Source: an uncultured Chthonomonas sp. (GTDB lineage: Bacteria > Armatimonadota > Chthonomonadetes > Chthonomonadales > CAJBBX01). From it: a DNA stretch of 64,000 nucleotides. This document shows positions 8,449-16,732 of this stretch, piece by piece. The DNA is taken from assembly GCA_903885605.1 (NCBI GenBank), contig CAISJD010000075.1, positions 1 to 64,000 on the forward strand. The letters run 5' to 3'. Positions within the stretch are counted from its first letter, which is position 1, and each line of letters begins with the position of its first letter. The notes beneath the pieces are model-generated. The model made no database searches. It was given only the letters and a program-made list of their open reading frames with translations, and was not told the DNA's origin. The translations under genes and the position numbers were made by a program.

Positions 8449-9516
8449 CTAGCGGCGCAGCATCTGGCGCATTTCGGTGAAATTGCCGGCATTGGCCAGG
8501 GCCTCTTCGTTGGTGATGACGCCGGCTCGCACGTAGCGCATCAGGCACTGGTTCATGGTCTGCATACCCCAGTATGTGTCCGTGCCGGCCTGCCGGATTT
8601 GACCGTAGATATCCTCGGACTTGCCCTCTTCAAGCATCTTCGCAATGGTAGGCGTAGAGACCATCACCTCGACCCCCGCCACGCGCCCGGTGCCGTCGGC
8701 CCGGGGGATCAGCTTCTGGGACACGACACCGCGAAGCGAGACCGAGAGGCGCAACCAGAGCATGGGCCGCTCGTGGGGCTGGAACATGTTGGATAGGCGG
8801 TCCAGGGTCTCGGCCGCGCTGGAGGTATGGACCGTAGCGAACACAAGGTGCCCGGTCTCGGCCGCCTGCAGAGCCACGTTCATGGTCTCGATATCGCGCA
8901 TCTCGCCGATCATGATGACGTCGGGCGCCTGCCGCAAGACGCGTCGCAGCGCCTCCTGGAACGAGTCGGTGTCGATCCCGATCTCCCGCTGGCTGACGAT
9001 GGCCATCTTGTCGGGGTGCACGTACTCGATGGGATCCTCGATCGTCACGATGTTCACGCGCTTCTTGGAGTTGATCATGTCGATCAACGCCGCCAACGTC
9101 GTGGACTTGCCGGAGCCGGTGGGGCCCGTCACCAGGATCAGGCCGCAGCGAGCCGCAGTGAACTCAGACAGCGTTGCCGGCACGCCGAGCTCCTCAAGCG
9201 AACGGATGCGCATGGGGATGAGGCGGAGGGCGAGGCCCACGGAGCCGCGCTGCTTGAAGATACTGCAGCGGATGCGGGACTCTGCTCCCAGCCCAAAGGC
9301 CAGGTCCATCTCGTGGTGCCTGTCGAACTCCTCGACCTGGCGGCCGGTCATCTTGCTGTATGCCAGCGCACGGGTCTCATCCGGTGTGGCAACCGGGAAC
9401 TCGGTATCGGCGATGCGGCCGTGGACGCGCATGGCGGGGCGCGCATTGGCGCGGATGAAAAGGTCTGAGGCATCCTGGGAGTGCGCGTAGTACAGCATCT
9501 CGTCAAGGGTGGCCAA
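8449..9516 (-). CDS. PilT-like type IV pilus ATPase, copy 3 (PilU-like variant)
   Basis: Third PilT-family ATPase, 355 residues, first in the tandem. Walker A GPTGSGKS at 131-138, IEDPIEYVHPDK, Walker B IMIGEMRD and TGHLVFATVHT are intact. The retraction signature is altered to TIAKMLEEGK and is followed by QAGTDTYWGMQTMNQ, an insertion relative to the other two copies; in many bacteria a PilU-type paralogue assists PilT, so a helper role is plausible but not shown. The start is TTG at 9516 with AAAGGAA upstream; no better in-frame ATG precedes the domain. Confidence 0.9.
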   Translation of the reverse strand: MATLDEMLYYAHSQDASDLFIRANARPAMRVHGRIADTEFPVATPDETRALAYSKMTGRQVEEFDRHHEMDLAFGLGAESRIRCSIFKQRGSVGLALRLIPMRIRSLEELGVPATLSEFTAARCGLILVTGPTGSGKSTTLAALIDMINSKKRVNIVTIEDPIEYVHPDKMAIVSQREIGIDTDSFQEALRRVLRQAPDVIMIGEMRDIETMNVALQAAETGHLVFATVHTSSAAETLDRLSNMFQPHERPMLWLRLSVSLRGVVSQKLIPRADGTGRVAGVEVMVSTPTIAKMLEEGKSEDIYGQIRQAGTDTYWGMQTMNQCLMRYVRAGVITNEEALANAGNFTEMRQMLRR

Positions 9517-9529
9517 GGGTCCGTTCCTT

Positions 9530-10282
9530 TCAGTGGCGCCCCGCGGAGCGCCCTACACGATCTGGCCGACCGGGCCGCCGCAACCACCGCTGCGCCGACG
9601 AGCCGGCTATAAGGACAAACAGCGCCGCCAGCGAGCCCAGGAAGAGCGCCGCAGCGGCGATGCGGGAAGCGCCGGATGATGCTCTACCGGCACCATTCGA
9701 CGCCTTCGGCGCCGATTCCTGCGTCAGCGGCAACCGCGCCGGACGCGCGCCGGGCTTCAGGTTGGTCACCTCGTACCGATAGGGCGAGCCGGCATGGGTG
9801 AGCTCGACACGCGTGACACCATCGTCGAACTTCCGCAGGCCGTTGAACGATGGGGCCGCCCCTATCATATACACGAGAGTGACGCGCGCCTTGTCGGCGA
9901 AGGCATCGACAAAGGGCTGCAGGACCATGGCCCCGCTCGTAGTGGCTGGGGCTCCCTCCAACATGGCCGTGACGGCGGTCTGGATCGTTGCCTTCCGGCC
10001 CCGGGCGGCCGCCTCCATCGCCTGGTCCTCGATAAGGGGCTCCTGGGCGCGCCAGCCCCCGGCGATGGAGACCTGCGCCAAGCGCTTGGCGGCACCGGCC
10101 TTGGAGACCTGCCCGGAGAAAGTGATACAAACCATCTGGCCGCCCTGCATGGGCTGGACCAGGATGATGGCGTCCGGCGCCGACTGGCACCATGCGGCGA
10201 CCGGCGCCACCAGAAGCGCGGCAACCAAAACGCGCCTTGCTCGAACAGCAAGCGTCACTAGCTGTTCGAACAAGGCGCGCAT
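9530..10282 (-). CDS. Unknown secreted protein with C-terminal membrane anchor
   Basis: I do not recognise the family. The 250-residue protein has an N-terminal signal-like hydrophobic stretch (about residues 17-30, VLVAALLVAPVAA), a 150-residue exported region, a Ser/Gly/Ala-rich linker (190-206) and a C-terminal hydrophobic segment IAAAALFLGSLAALFVLIAG (208-227) followed by a basic tail RWLRRPGRPDR. This layout suggests a protein held in the cytoplasmic membrane with its main domain outside. The ATG at 10282 is chosen because earlier in-frame starts would run across the tRNA gene. It lies 13 bp before three pilT genes, so a link to pili is possible but is inference. Confidence 0.6.
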   Translation of the reverse strand: MRALFEQLVTLAVRARRVLVAALLVAPVAAWCQSAPDAIILVQPMQGGQMVCITFSGQVSKAGAAKRLAQVSIAGGWRAQEPLIEDQAMEAAARGRKATIQTAVTAMLEGAPATTSGAMVLQPFVDAFADKARVTLVYMIGAAPSFNGLRKFDDGVTRVELTHAGSPYRYEVTNLKPGARPARLPLTQESAPKASNGAGRASSGASRIAAAALFLGSLAALFVLIAGSSAQRWLRRPGRPDRVGRSAGRH

Positions 10283-10302
10283 AGGGTCCTTCCAGTATGG
10301 AG

Positions 10303-10375
10303 TGGAGCTGAGGGGATTCGAACCCCTGGCCTTCTCAATGCCATTGAGACGCGCTCCCAACTGCGCTACAGCCCC
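10303..10375 (-). tRNA. tRNA-Ala (anticodon GGC)
   Basis: On the minus strand the 73-nt sequence folds as a full cloverleaf: acceptor GGGGCTG pairing with CAGCTCC (one G-T), D arm GCGC/GCGC, anticodon stem TCTCA/TGAGA around loop ATGGCAT (anticodon GGC, reading GCC), T arm AGGGG-TTCGAAT-CCCCT, discriminator A. The CCA end is not encoded. The gene sits alone between the unknown anchored-protein gene and pcrA. Confidence 0.95.
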
Positions 10376-10511
10376 ACGATGCTTGCTCATTATACACCAT
10401 CGCCCGAGGCGCACGCAACACCCCGGCAGGTGTCTTGCGGAAGTCATGGCTTCGCCCGCCACGCGACGCGCCGCTCAGCCCTGAGTATACCCACGGCCTC
10501 CCCGGCCTCGC

Positions 10512-10541
10512 TTGTCGCGCCGCGCCGGGCACGGCTATAAT
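10512..10541 (+). promoter_or_regulatory. Sigma-70-type promoter of pcrA/uvrD
   Basis: TTGTCG (10512-10517) and a perfect TATAAT (10536-10541) are separated by 18 bp. The start site would fall near 10548, leaving a leader of about 15 nt that holds GGAG at 10549-10552, ten bases before the ATG at 10563. Confidence 0.75.
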
Positions 10542-10562
10542 GCGGTCCGGAGCAGAAGCAAT

Positions 10563-12773
10563 ATGCCACAGCCGTCCATCCATCCCCTACTTGCAGGCCT
10601 GAACGCCCGGCAGCGCGAGGCCGTCGAACGCACCGATGGGCCGGTCATGGTGCTGGCCGGCGCCGGTTCGGGCAAGACACGCGTGCTCTCGCACCGGGTC
10701 GCCTACCTGATCGCCACGAACAAGGCCCCGGCATGGAACATCCTGGCCGTGACGTTTACGAACAAGGCAGCCAACGAGATGCGCGAACGCATCGTGAGCC
10801 TTGTTGGGCGTGCGGCCAAACGCATCTGGATCGGCACCTTCCACTCGGTCTGCGCGCGAATGCTCCGCGAATGCCCGGAGGCGGCCAACGTGCCGGCCGG
10901 CTTTGTGGTGTATGACGACTCGGACCAGATGACCGTGGTGAAGGAGTGCATGAAGCGGCTGCAGGTAGACGAGGCCCGGTTCCAGGCCAGGGCGCTCCTC
11001 AGCGGCATCAGCAAGCTGAAGGAGAAGCTCGCCGACCCGGCCGAGGCCGCGAGGAGCGCCGGCGGCGCCATGGATCGAGTGGTGGCTTCGGTCTACAAGT
11101 GCTACGAAGCCAAGCTCAGGGAGAACGGCGCGCTGGACTTCGACGACCTGCTCGTTCGAACCGTTCAGATGTTGCAGACCAGCCGCGAAGCCGCCGAGAA
11201 GTTCCAGGAGCGGTTCCGCTACGTGCTGGTTGATGAGTACCAGGATGTGAACTACCCGCAGTACTTGCTGGTCCGCCTGATCGCGGCGCGCCACCACAAC
11301 CTCTGCGTGGTCGGCGATGATGACCAGTCAATCTACGGCTTCCGCGGGGCCAACGTCGACCTGATGCTGCGCTTCGACCGCGACTTCCCCAACGCCCACA
11401 TGGTGAAGCTGGAGCAGAACTATCGTTCGACCCAGAAGATCCTGGAGGCCGCCCATGCGGTCGTGGCGCGCAACCCGGAGCGCAAGGACAAGAGGCTCTG
11501 GACAGAGAATGCCGACGGCGCGCCCATCACGGTATGGGAGGCAGGCACGGAGCAAGACGAGGCGCTCTTCGTGCTGCACAAAATCCGCGAACTCGTCCGC
11601 ACACGGCAGCGCCGCTGGTCCGACTTCGCGATCCTCTACCGCACCAACGCGCAGTCGCGGGCATTCGAAGAGGCGTTCATGCGGTTCGCCACTCCATACA
11701 TCATTGTTGGAGGGCTACGCTTCTACGAGCGCAAGGAGATCAAGGACGTCGTGGCCTATCTGCGGGTGGCCCACAACCCGCGCGACGCGGTGAGCCTCAG
11801 ACGCATCATCAACGTCCCCGCGCGCGCTATCGGACAGAGCACGCTGTCGGTCCTGGAGGCGGCGGCCGAGGAGACGCAGCGGCCCCTCTGGGATGTGATC
11901 AGCGACCTTGGTGTTACGGGGCTCCTCCCCACTCGCGCCAGGACCGCAGTTCGGGCCTTCGCGGCAATGATCGCGGGCCTGCGGGCCGAGGAAGCCGGAA
12001 CCGTCACACAACTCACCGAGAGCATCCTCGACGCCTCCGGCTACATGGCCATGCTTCAGGCAGACCGCGATCCGGCGGCGATCACGCGGGTGGAGAACGT
12101 CAAGGAGTTCCTCAGCGTCACCGCGGACTATGACACCACCTACGCGGACCCATCACCGGCCGGCTTCCTGGAGCAGGTGTCGCTGGTATCGGACATCGAC
12201 TCGCTGACTTCGGACTCCGAGGCGGTCACACTCATGACCCTCCACTCGGCCAAGGGGCTGGAGTTCCCCGTTGTCTTCCTGGTCGGGGCGGAGGATGGCG
12301 TGCTGCCCCACACGCGCTCAATGCAATCGGAGCGCGACATGGCCGAGGAGCGGCGTCTCTGCTATGTCGGCATCACCCGCGCCCGAGAGGAGCTGATCGT
12401 CACCCACGCCTACCGGCGTACGCTCTTCGGCGTTACCAGCAACTTCCCGCCATCGCGCTTCCTCCGCGATATCCCTGCCACCGCCCTGGATCCCGGCAGG
12501 GAACGCTCGACGACCGAACGACGGTCGGCCCCGCCTGCGGCGCACATCACCTCGACGCCGCAACCGAGGCGGACCGAAACCCCGCCGCAGCCGCCGGGCG
12601 ACGGTGGCGCGGCCAGGCTCCGCGTGGGCCAAAAGGTCTCGCACGCCACCTTCGGCGTCGGCGTGATCCTGAGCGCGAAGGAGCAGGGCGCCGACGTGAT
12701 GGTCTCGGTCGCCTTCCCGGAGCACGGCATCAAGCGCCTGATGGCCGGCATCGCCAAGCTGACGCCCGTCTGA
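10563..12773 (+). CDS. pcrA: ATP-dependent DNA helicase PcrA/UvrD
   Basis: Superfamily 1A 3'-5' DNA helicase, 736 residues, acting in nucleotide excision repair, mismatch repair and removal of RecA or stalled complexes. Walker A LAGAGSGKT (residues 31-39), VDEYQDVNYPQY (motif II), VGDDDQSIYGFRGA (III), EQNYRS (IV), LMTLHSAKGLEFPVVFLVG (V) and RLCYVGITRARE (VI) are all present. The C-terminus, RLRVGQKVSHATFGVGVIL to the end, is the Tudor-like tail that binds RNA polymerase in PcrA. ATG at 10563 is chosen over an upstream TTG that lies inside the promoter. Ends 11 bp before mnmE. Confidence 0.96.
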   Translation: MPQPSIHPLLAGLNARQREAVERTDGPVMVLAGAGSGKTRVLSHRVAYLIATNKAPAWNILAVTFTNKAANEMRERIVSLVGRAAKRIWIGTFHSVCARMLRECPEAANVPAGFVVYDDSDQMTVVKECMKRLQVDEARFQARALLSGISKLKEKLADPAEAARSAGGAMDRVVASVYKCYEAKLRENGALDFDDLLVRTVQMLQTSREAAEKFQERFRYVLVDEYQDVNYPQYLLVRLIAARHHNLCVVGDDDQSIYGFRGANVDLMLRFDRDFPNAHMVKLEQNYRSTQKILEAAHAVVARNPERKDKRLWTENADGAPITVWEAGTEQDEALFVLHKIRELVRTRQRRWSDFAILYRTNAQSRAFEEAFMRFATPYIIVGGLRFYERKEIKDVVAYLRVAHNPRDAVSLRRIINVPARAIGQSTLSVLEAAAEETQRPLWDVISDLGVTGLLPTRARTAVRAFAAMIAGLRAEEAGTVTQLTESILDASGYMAMLQADRDPAAITRVENVKEFLSVTADYDTTYADPSPAGFLEQVSLVSDIDSLTSDSEAVTLMTLHSAKGLEFPVVFLVGAEDGVLPHTRSMQSERDMAEERRLCYVGITRAREELIVTHAYRRTLFGVTSNFPPSRFLRDIPATALDPGRERSTTERRSAPPAAHITSTPQPRRTETPPQPPGDGGAARLRVGQKVSHATFGVGVILSAKEQGADVMVSVAFPEHGIKRLMAGIAKLTPV

Positions 12774-12784
12774 CGCGCACCGCC

Positions 12785-14149
12785 ATGGGTCCCCCCACCG
12801 ATACCATCGTAGCGCCCTGCACGGCCGTGACCGGCGGGGCGCTCGCAGTGATCCGCCTCTCCGGGCATGACGCCGTTTGCATCTTCAAGAGGCTGGTCGC
12901 GCACGGAGGCAGAAAGACAGCGACACTGCGCGACTGGTCAGCCACGCGGACCGTACTCACGGAGCCGGAGACCGGCATCAACCTCGACGACGTGGTGGTA
13001 ACGCTCTTCCGGGCGCCGCGAAGCTACACCGGAGAGGACGTGGTCGAGATCTCGTGCCACAGCGGACGGGCGACCGTCGAACGGCTGGTGGGCGCCCTCC
13101 TGTCCGCCGGGGCGCGCGCCGCCGAGCCGGGCGAGTTCACCTACCGCGCCTACCGCAACGGCAAGATGGACCTGGCTGCGGCCGAGTCCGTCGGCGACCA
13201 GATCGCCGCCCTGACCGGAGAAGCCGCGCGAGCCGCAACCGACCTCCGCCTCGGCGCGCTGAGGGGGACGCTGGCTGACGTGCGCGCGGCCCTCGTCTCC
13301 GCGCTGGTGCAGGTCGAAGCCGCCATCTCCTTCCCCGATGAGGCGCCAGACCTGGACGCCCAGGCCGTCGAAGGGCACGTCCGCGACGCAGCCGCCATAC
13401 TGGAGCGCCTCGTCGCCTCGGCCCGGTCTGGAGCCCTCCTGCGGCAGGGAGCGCGCGTGGTGCTGGCGGGTCCACCCAACGCGGGCAAGTCGAGCCTCTT
13501 CAATGCGCTGGCAGGCTGCGCACGTGCCATCGTTTCGCCTCATCCCGGCACGACGCGAGACCTCATCGAGTCAACAATCGACCTGGACGGCTACCCGCTC
13601 ACGCTGGTGGACACCGCAGGCATACGCGACACCGAGGTCGAGGTAGAGCGCACGGGGGTCGAACTCGCCATGGCGGCGGCGGCATCCGCTGATCTCGTCG
13701 TGCGGCTGCACGACGCCGCGCACTCCGCCGCTGACGATGGCGACGTGCCTGTAACTACCTCCGTGCTGCATGTGATCTCTCGGTGCGACCTGGCCTGTCC
13801 TGGGTCGCTGGAGCGGCTGGCCGGCCATCTGCCGGAGGGAGCGCTCCGCGTCTCTTCCGCCAGCGGCGAGGGCATTGCTGAGTTGCAGCGGGCCATCGTG
13901 CGTGCGCTGGGCGGCAACAGGCAAGCGGCTGGGAGCGCCATCCTCACGCGCGAGCGCCACCGAGTCGAGGCGGCTACGGCGCTGGGCGCCTGCCGCCGCA
14001 CGCTGGGTGCCCTGGCTGCAGGCGTGGAGCCGGACCTGATGGCGGTCGACCTCCACGACGCGCTGCGCGCTCTGGACCGGCTTACCGGCGTCGGCGTCGC
14101 GGATGAAGTGCTGGAGCGCATCTTCGCCGAGTTCTGCGTGGGCAAGTGA
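12785..14149 (+). CDS. mnmE: tRNA uridine-34 modification GTPase MnmE
   Basis: GTPase that with MnmG installs the aminomethyl/carboxymethylaminomethyl group on U34 of certain tRNAs. 454 residues, normal length. The N-terminal folate-binding domain begins DTIVAPCTAVTGGALAVIRLSG; the G domain has G1 GPPNAGKSS (229-237), G2 PGTTRD (254-259), G3 DTAG (276-279). The C-terminus ends FCVGK, the conserved FC(I/V)GK with catalytic Cys 451. The G4 guanine-specificity motif NKxD is not recognisable: the expected site reads SRCD (332-335). mnmG is not in the window. Likely co-transcribed with pcrA. Confidence 0.95.
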   Translation: MGPPTDTIVAPCTAVTGGALAVIRLSGHDAVCIFKRLVAHGGRKTATLRDWSATRTVLTEPETGINLDDVVVTLFRAPRSYTGEDVVEISCHSGRATVERLVGALLSAGARAAEPGEFTYRAYRNGKMDLAAAESVGDQIAALTGEAARAATDLRLGALRGTLADVRAALVSALVQVEAAISFPDEAPDLDAQAVEGHVRDAAAILERLVASARSGALLRQGARVVLAGPPNAGKSSLFNALAGCARAIVSPHPGTTRDLIESTIDLDGYPLTLVDTAGIRDTEVEVERTGVELAMAAAASADLVVRLHDAAHSAADDGDVPVTTSVLHVISRCDLACPGSLERLAGHLPEGALRVSSASGEGIAELQRAIVRALGGNRQAAGSAILTRERHRVEAATALGACRRTLGALAAGVEPDLMAVDLHDALRALDRLTGVGVADEVLERIFAEFCVGK

Positions 14150-14182
14150 GCCCCTGGCGATCCCGGCCGGCGGCAGGCTCTG

Positions 14183-14191
14183 TGCTACACT
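14183..14191 (+). promoter_or_regulatory. Candidate extended -10 promoter before the GlmL/MutL-family gene
   Basis: TGCTACACT matches an extended -10 element (TGn-TACACT, hexamer 14186-14191). There is no clear -35, which fits an extended -10 promoter. Transcription would begin near 14198, before the AGGAG at 14212-14216. Confidence 0.4.
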
Positions 14192-14230
14192 TACCGAGTC
14201 CATCCTGTGCCAGGAGCATTTGCCACCGCC

Positions 14231-16060
14231 ATGCCAGAGATCCGCACCATTCTCGCCACAGACTGCGGCAGCACCACCACCAAGGCCATACTCATCACCA
14301 AGCAGGACGGCTCCTACCGGCTCACCAGCCGCGGCGAAGCGCCGACCACGGTGGAAGCTCCGTTTGACGATGTGACGGTTGGCGTCACCAATGCCGTCCG
14401 CGAGGTCGAGGAGCTCTCCAAGCGCAAGCTCCTCGATGCCGACGGCAAGGTCGCTGTGGCAGCCGATGAGGGCGACGAGGGCGCCGACCTCTACCTCTCC
14501 ACTTCCAGTGCCGGCGGCGGCCTGCAGATGACGGTGGCGGGCGTGGTGAAGGCCATGAGCGCGGAGAGCGCCCAGCGGGCAGCCCTCGGCGCGGGAGCCA
14601 TCATCCTCGACGTGATCGCCGTCGATGATGGCCGCAAGGACTACCAGAAGGTCGAACGGATCCGCCAGCTACGCCCTGATATGATCCTCATGTCAGGCGG
14701 CACCGACGGCGGCACCATCAACCACCTGGTGGAGCTGGCAGAGATGCTGGTCTCGGCAGACCCCAAGCCGAGGCTGGGCATCGGCCTGAACCTGCCCGTC
14801 ATCTACGCCGGCAACAAGGACGCCTACCCGGCCGTCGCGGAGTTGCTTGAGAACCGCGTCAGCCTGCGGAAAGTCGATAATCTGCGCCCGACGCTGGAGC
14901 GCGAGAACCTCCTGCCTGCCCGCGAGGCGATCCACGAGCTCTTCCTCGAGCACGTCATGCAGCAGGCGCCCGGCTACGGCAAGCTCTCCTCCTGGGTCAG
15001 CACCGGCATCATGTCCACGCCCAACGCCGTGGGCAAGATCATGCAGACGATCGCGGCCCAGCGCAACATCACCGTCCTCGGCGTCGATATTGGCGGAGCC
15101 ACTACGGACGTCTTCTCGGTCTTCAAGAGCCTCCAGGGCGACAGCATCTACAACCGGACTGTCTCCGCCAACCTGGGCATGAGCTACTCAATCTGCAACG
15201 TGCTGATGGAGGCCAAAGCCGAGAACATCCGGCGCTGGCTTCCCTTCAGCGTCAGCGACGCCGAACTGCGCAACCAGCTCCGCAACAAGATGATCCGCCC
15301 GACCACGATCCCCCAGCGCATGGAAGACCTGCAGATCGAGCAGGCCGTCTCGCGCGAGGCGCTGCGGCTGGCCTTCGAGCACCACAAGTCGCTTGCCAGG
15401 GGCCTAACCGGGGTGCAGCAGACACGCACCATCGGTGATGCCATGACCCAGGGCGGCACCGGCCTGACGCTGGTCAACATGATGTCGCTCGACATGATCG
15501 TCGGTAGCGGCGGCGTGCTTTCGCATGCCCCCCGGCGGGCACAGTCGGCGCTGATGATGATGGATGCGTACCAGCCTGAAGGCGTGACCCTGCTCACGGT
15601 CGACTCCATCTTCATGATGCCCCAGCTGGGCATCCTGTCCACCGTGCAGCCCGAAGCCGCCACCGAGGTGTTCGAGCGCGACTGCCTGATCTATCTGGGC
15701 ACCTGCGTCGCACCGGTGGGCACGGGCAAGGAGGGCGACGCCTGCGTCACAGTCGAGGTAGCCGGCAGTTCGACCGCGGTCCCCTACGGCTCCATCAAGG
15801 TGATCCCGCTGGGCTTCGTCACCGGCGACGACGGCGAGCCGAAGCGCGCCGAGGCCACCATCACCCCCGCCCGAGGCTTCGACGTAGGCAACGGAAAGGG
15901 CCGGTCGCGCACCGTGACCGTCACCGGCGGCCTCAGCGGCATCATCATCGACGCCCGCGGCCGCCCGCTCACGCTGCCCACCGATGACGCCATGCGGCTT
16001 CGCAAGATCAAGGAGTGGATGGCCGCCATGGACATCCCGGTTGATGCACCGAATGCCTGA
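14231..16060 (+). CDS. GlmL/MutL-family ASKHA ATPase-like protein
   Basis: 609-residue member of the glutamate mutase L (GlmL/MutL) family, proteins of the actin/Hsp70 ATPase fold found beside adenosylcobalamin-dependent mutases. Two phosphate-binding loops are visible: LATDCGSTTTKAILI near the N-terminus and LGVDIGGATTDVFSV around residue 287. LYLSTSSAGGGLQM and MILMSGGTDGGTINH are further family segments. No mutase S or E subunit lies nearby, so its client is unknown. I prefer the ATG at 14231 to a GTG at 14207, which is too close to the predicted transcript start, although AGGAG is then about 14 nt upstream. Its last 8 bases overlap the next gene. Confidence 0.8.
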   Translation: MPEIRTILATDCGSTTTKAILITKQDGSYRLTSRGEAPTTVEAPFDDVTVGVTNAVREVEELSKRKLLDADGKVAVAADEGDEGADLYLSTSSAGGGLQMTVAGVVKAMSAESAQRAALGAGAIILDVIAVDDGRKDYQKVERIRQLRPDMILMSGGTDGGTINHLVELAEMLVSADPKPRLGIGLNLPVIYAGNKDAYPAVAELLENRVSLRKVDNLRPTLERENLLPAREAIHELFLEHVMQQAPGYGKLSSWVSTGIMSTPNAVGKIMQTIAAQRNITVLGVDIGGATTDVFSVFKSLQGDSIYNRTVSANLGMSYSICNVLMEAKAENIRRWLPFSVSDAELRNQLRNKMIRPTTIPQRMEDLQIEQAVSREALRLAFEHHKSLARGLTGVQQTRTIGDAMTQGGTGLTLVNMMSLDMIVGSGGVLSHAPRRAQSALMMMDAYQPEGVTLLTVDSIFMMPQLGILSTVQPEAATEVFERDCLIYLGTCVAPVGTGKEGDACVTVEVAGSSTAVPYGSIKVIPLGFVTGDDGEPKRAEATITPARGFDVGNGKGRSRTVTVTGGLSGIIIDARGRPLTLPTDDAMRLRKIKEWMAAMDIPVDAPNA

Positions 16061-16691
16061 TCCGGGCGTCCGCCGAGCCACACTGCGCCTCGGGGCGCGT
16101 GAACGCTACTGGCTGCAATGGGGTGTCGTCGCGCTCATCTGCGCCATGCTGGCTGTAGTACTCAAGCCGATGCTGGACCATCTCATTCAGGTGCGCGAGT
16201 TCCAGTCTTGCCAGACGAATGTCTACAAGATATCCAAGGCCGTGGCTATGTACTGCCAGGAGTGGGACGATAGTCTGCCCCAGGCCGCCAACTGGTCCGA
16301 TGTCGCCCTGGGGTTCATGGACTCTACGTCGGGCACCGGCTTCAAAGTGGAAAAGTACATGAAATGTCCGCTGGACCACTCGCCCAGCGTCTCGTCGTAC
16401 CTGTTCAACTCAGCCGTCCAGGGCCTCAGCCTCACCGTGCGCAGCGCCAACGCCCAGCAGGAAGCGAGCCGACGGCGCCTGGGCCACGTCGCCCAGACAC
16501 CCATGGTGATTGAGCGGCACGGTAGCGCAGCCAACGCAAGCGCCCCGATGTGGGACTGGTCAGAGGTGCATGCCCGGATGACCCTCCCCCACTCCCTGCC
16601 GGAGGCAACGGGCTCCTACATCCAGGCCGGCGGGCGCCCCTGGCGGCGTACCGGCGAGGACCTGGCGCTTCTGCGCGACAAGCGCTTCTGA
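16053..16691 (+). CDS. Pilin-like single-span membrane protein
   Basis: 212 residues: a short basic cytoplasmic N-terminus (RRATLRLGARERY), one membrane span WGVVALICAMLAVVLKPML, then an exported domain opening CQTNVYKISKAVAMYC and QEWDDSLPQA. This resembles the xCxxNLKQIxxAxxMYxxDxDExxP segment of the many prepilin-like proteins of Armatimonadota and Planctomycetota. The usual prepilin peptidase site (G|FTLIE) is missing, so it may be a diverged pseudopilin or a pilin-domain membrane protein. MKCPLDHSP and a Tyr-Leu-Phe-Asn segment follow, again as in those proteins. The ATG at 16053 overlaps the preceding stop; an alternative ATG is at 16044. Confidence 0.6.
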   Translation: MPDPGVRRATLRLGARERYWLQWGVVALICAMLAVVLKPMLDHLIQVREFQSCQTNVYKISKAVAMYCQEWDDSLPQAANWSDVALGFMDSTSGTGFKVEKYMKCPLDHSPSVSSYLFNSAVQGLSLTVRSANAQQEASRRRLGHVAQTPMVIERHGSAANASAPMWDWSEVHARMTLPHSLPEATGSYIQAGGRPWRRTGEDLALLRDKRF

Positions 16692-16732
16692 CCTGCGCGC
16701 CGCGAGCCGACGCAAGACATAGGAGATCCTTC

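Noticed and set aside
10283-10462. N-terminal extension of the unknown anchored-protein gene
   Set aside because: It would run through the whole tRNA-Ala gene; the signal-like sequence begins at the ATG at 10282.
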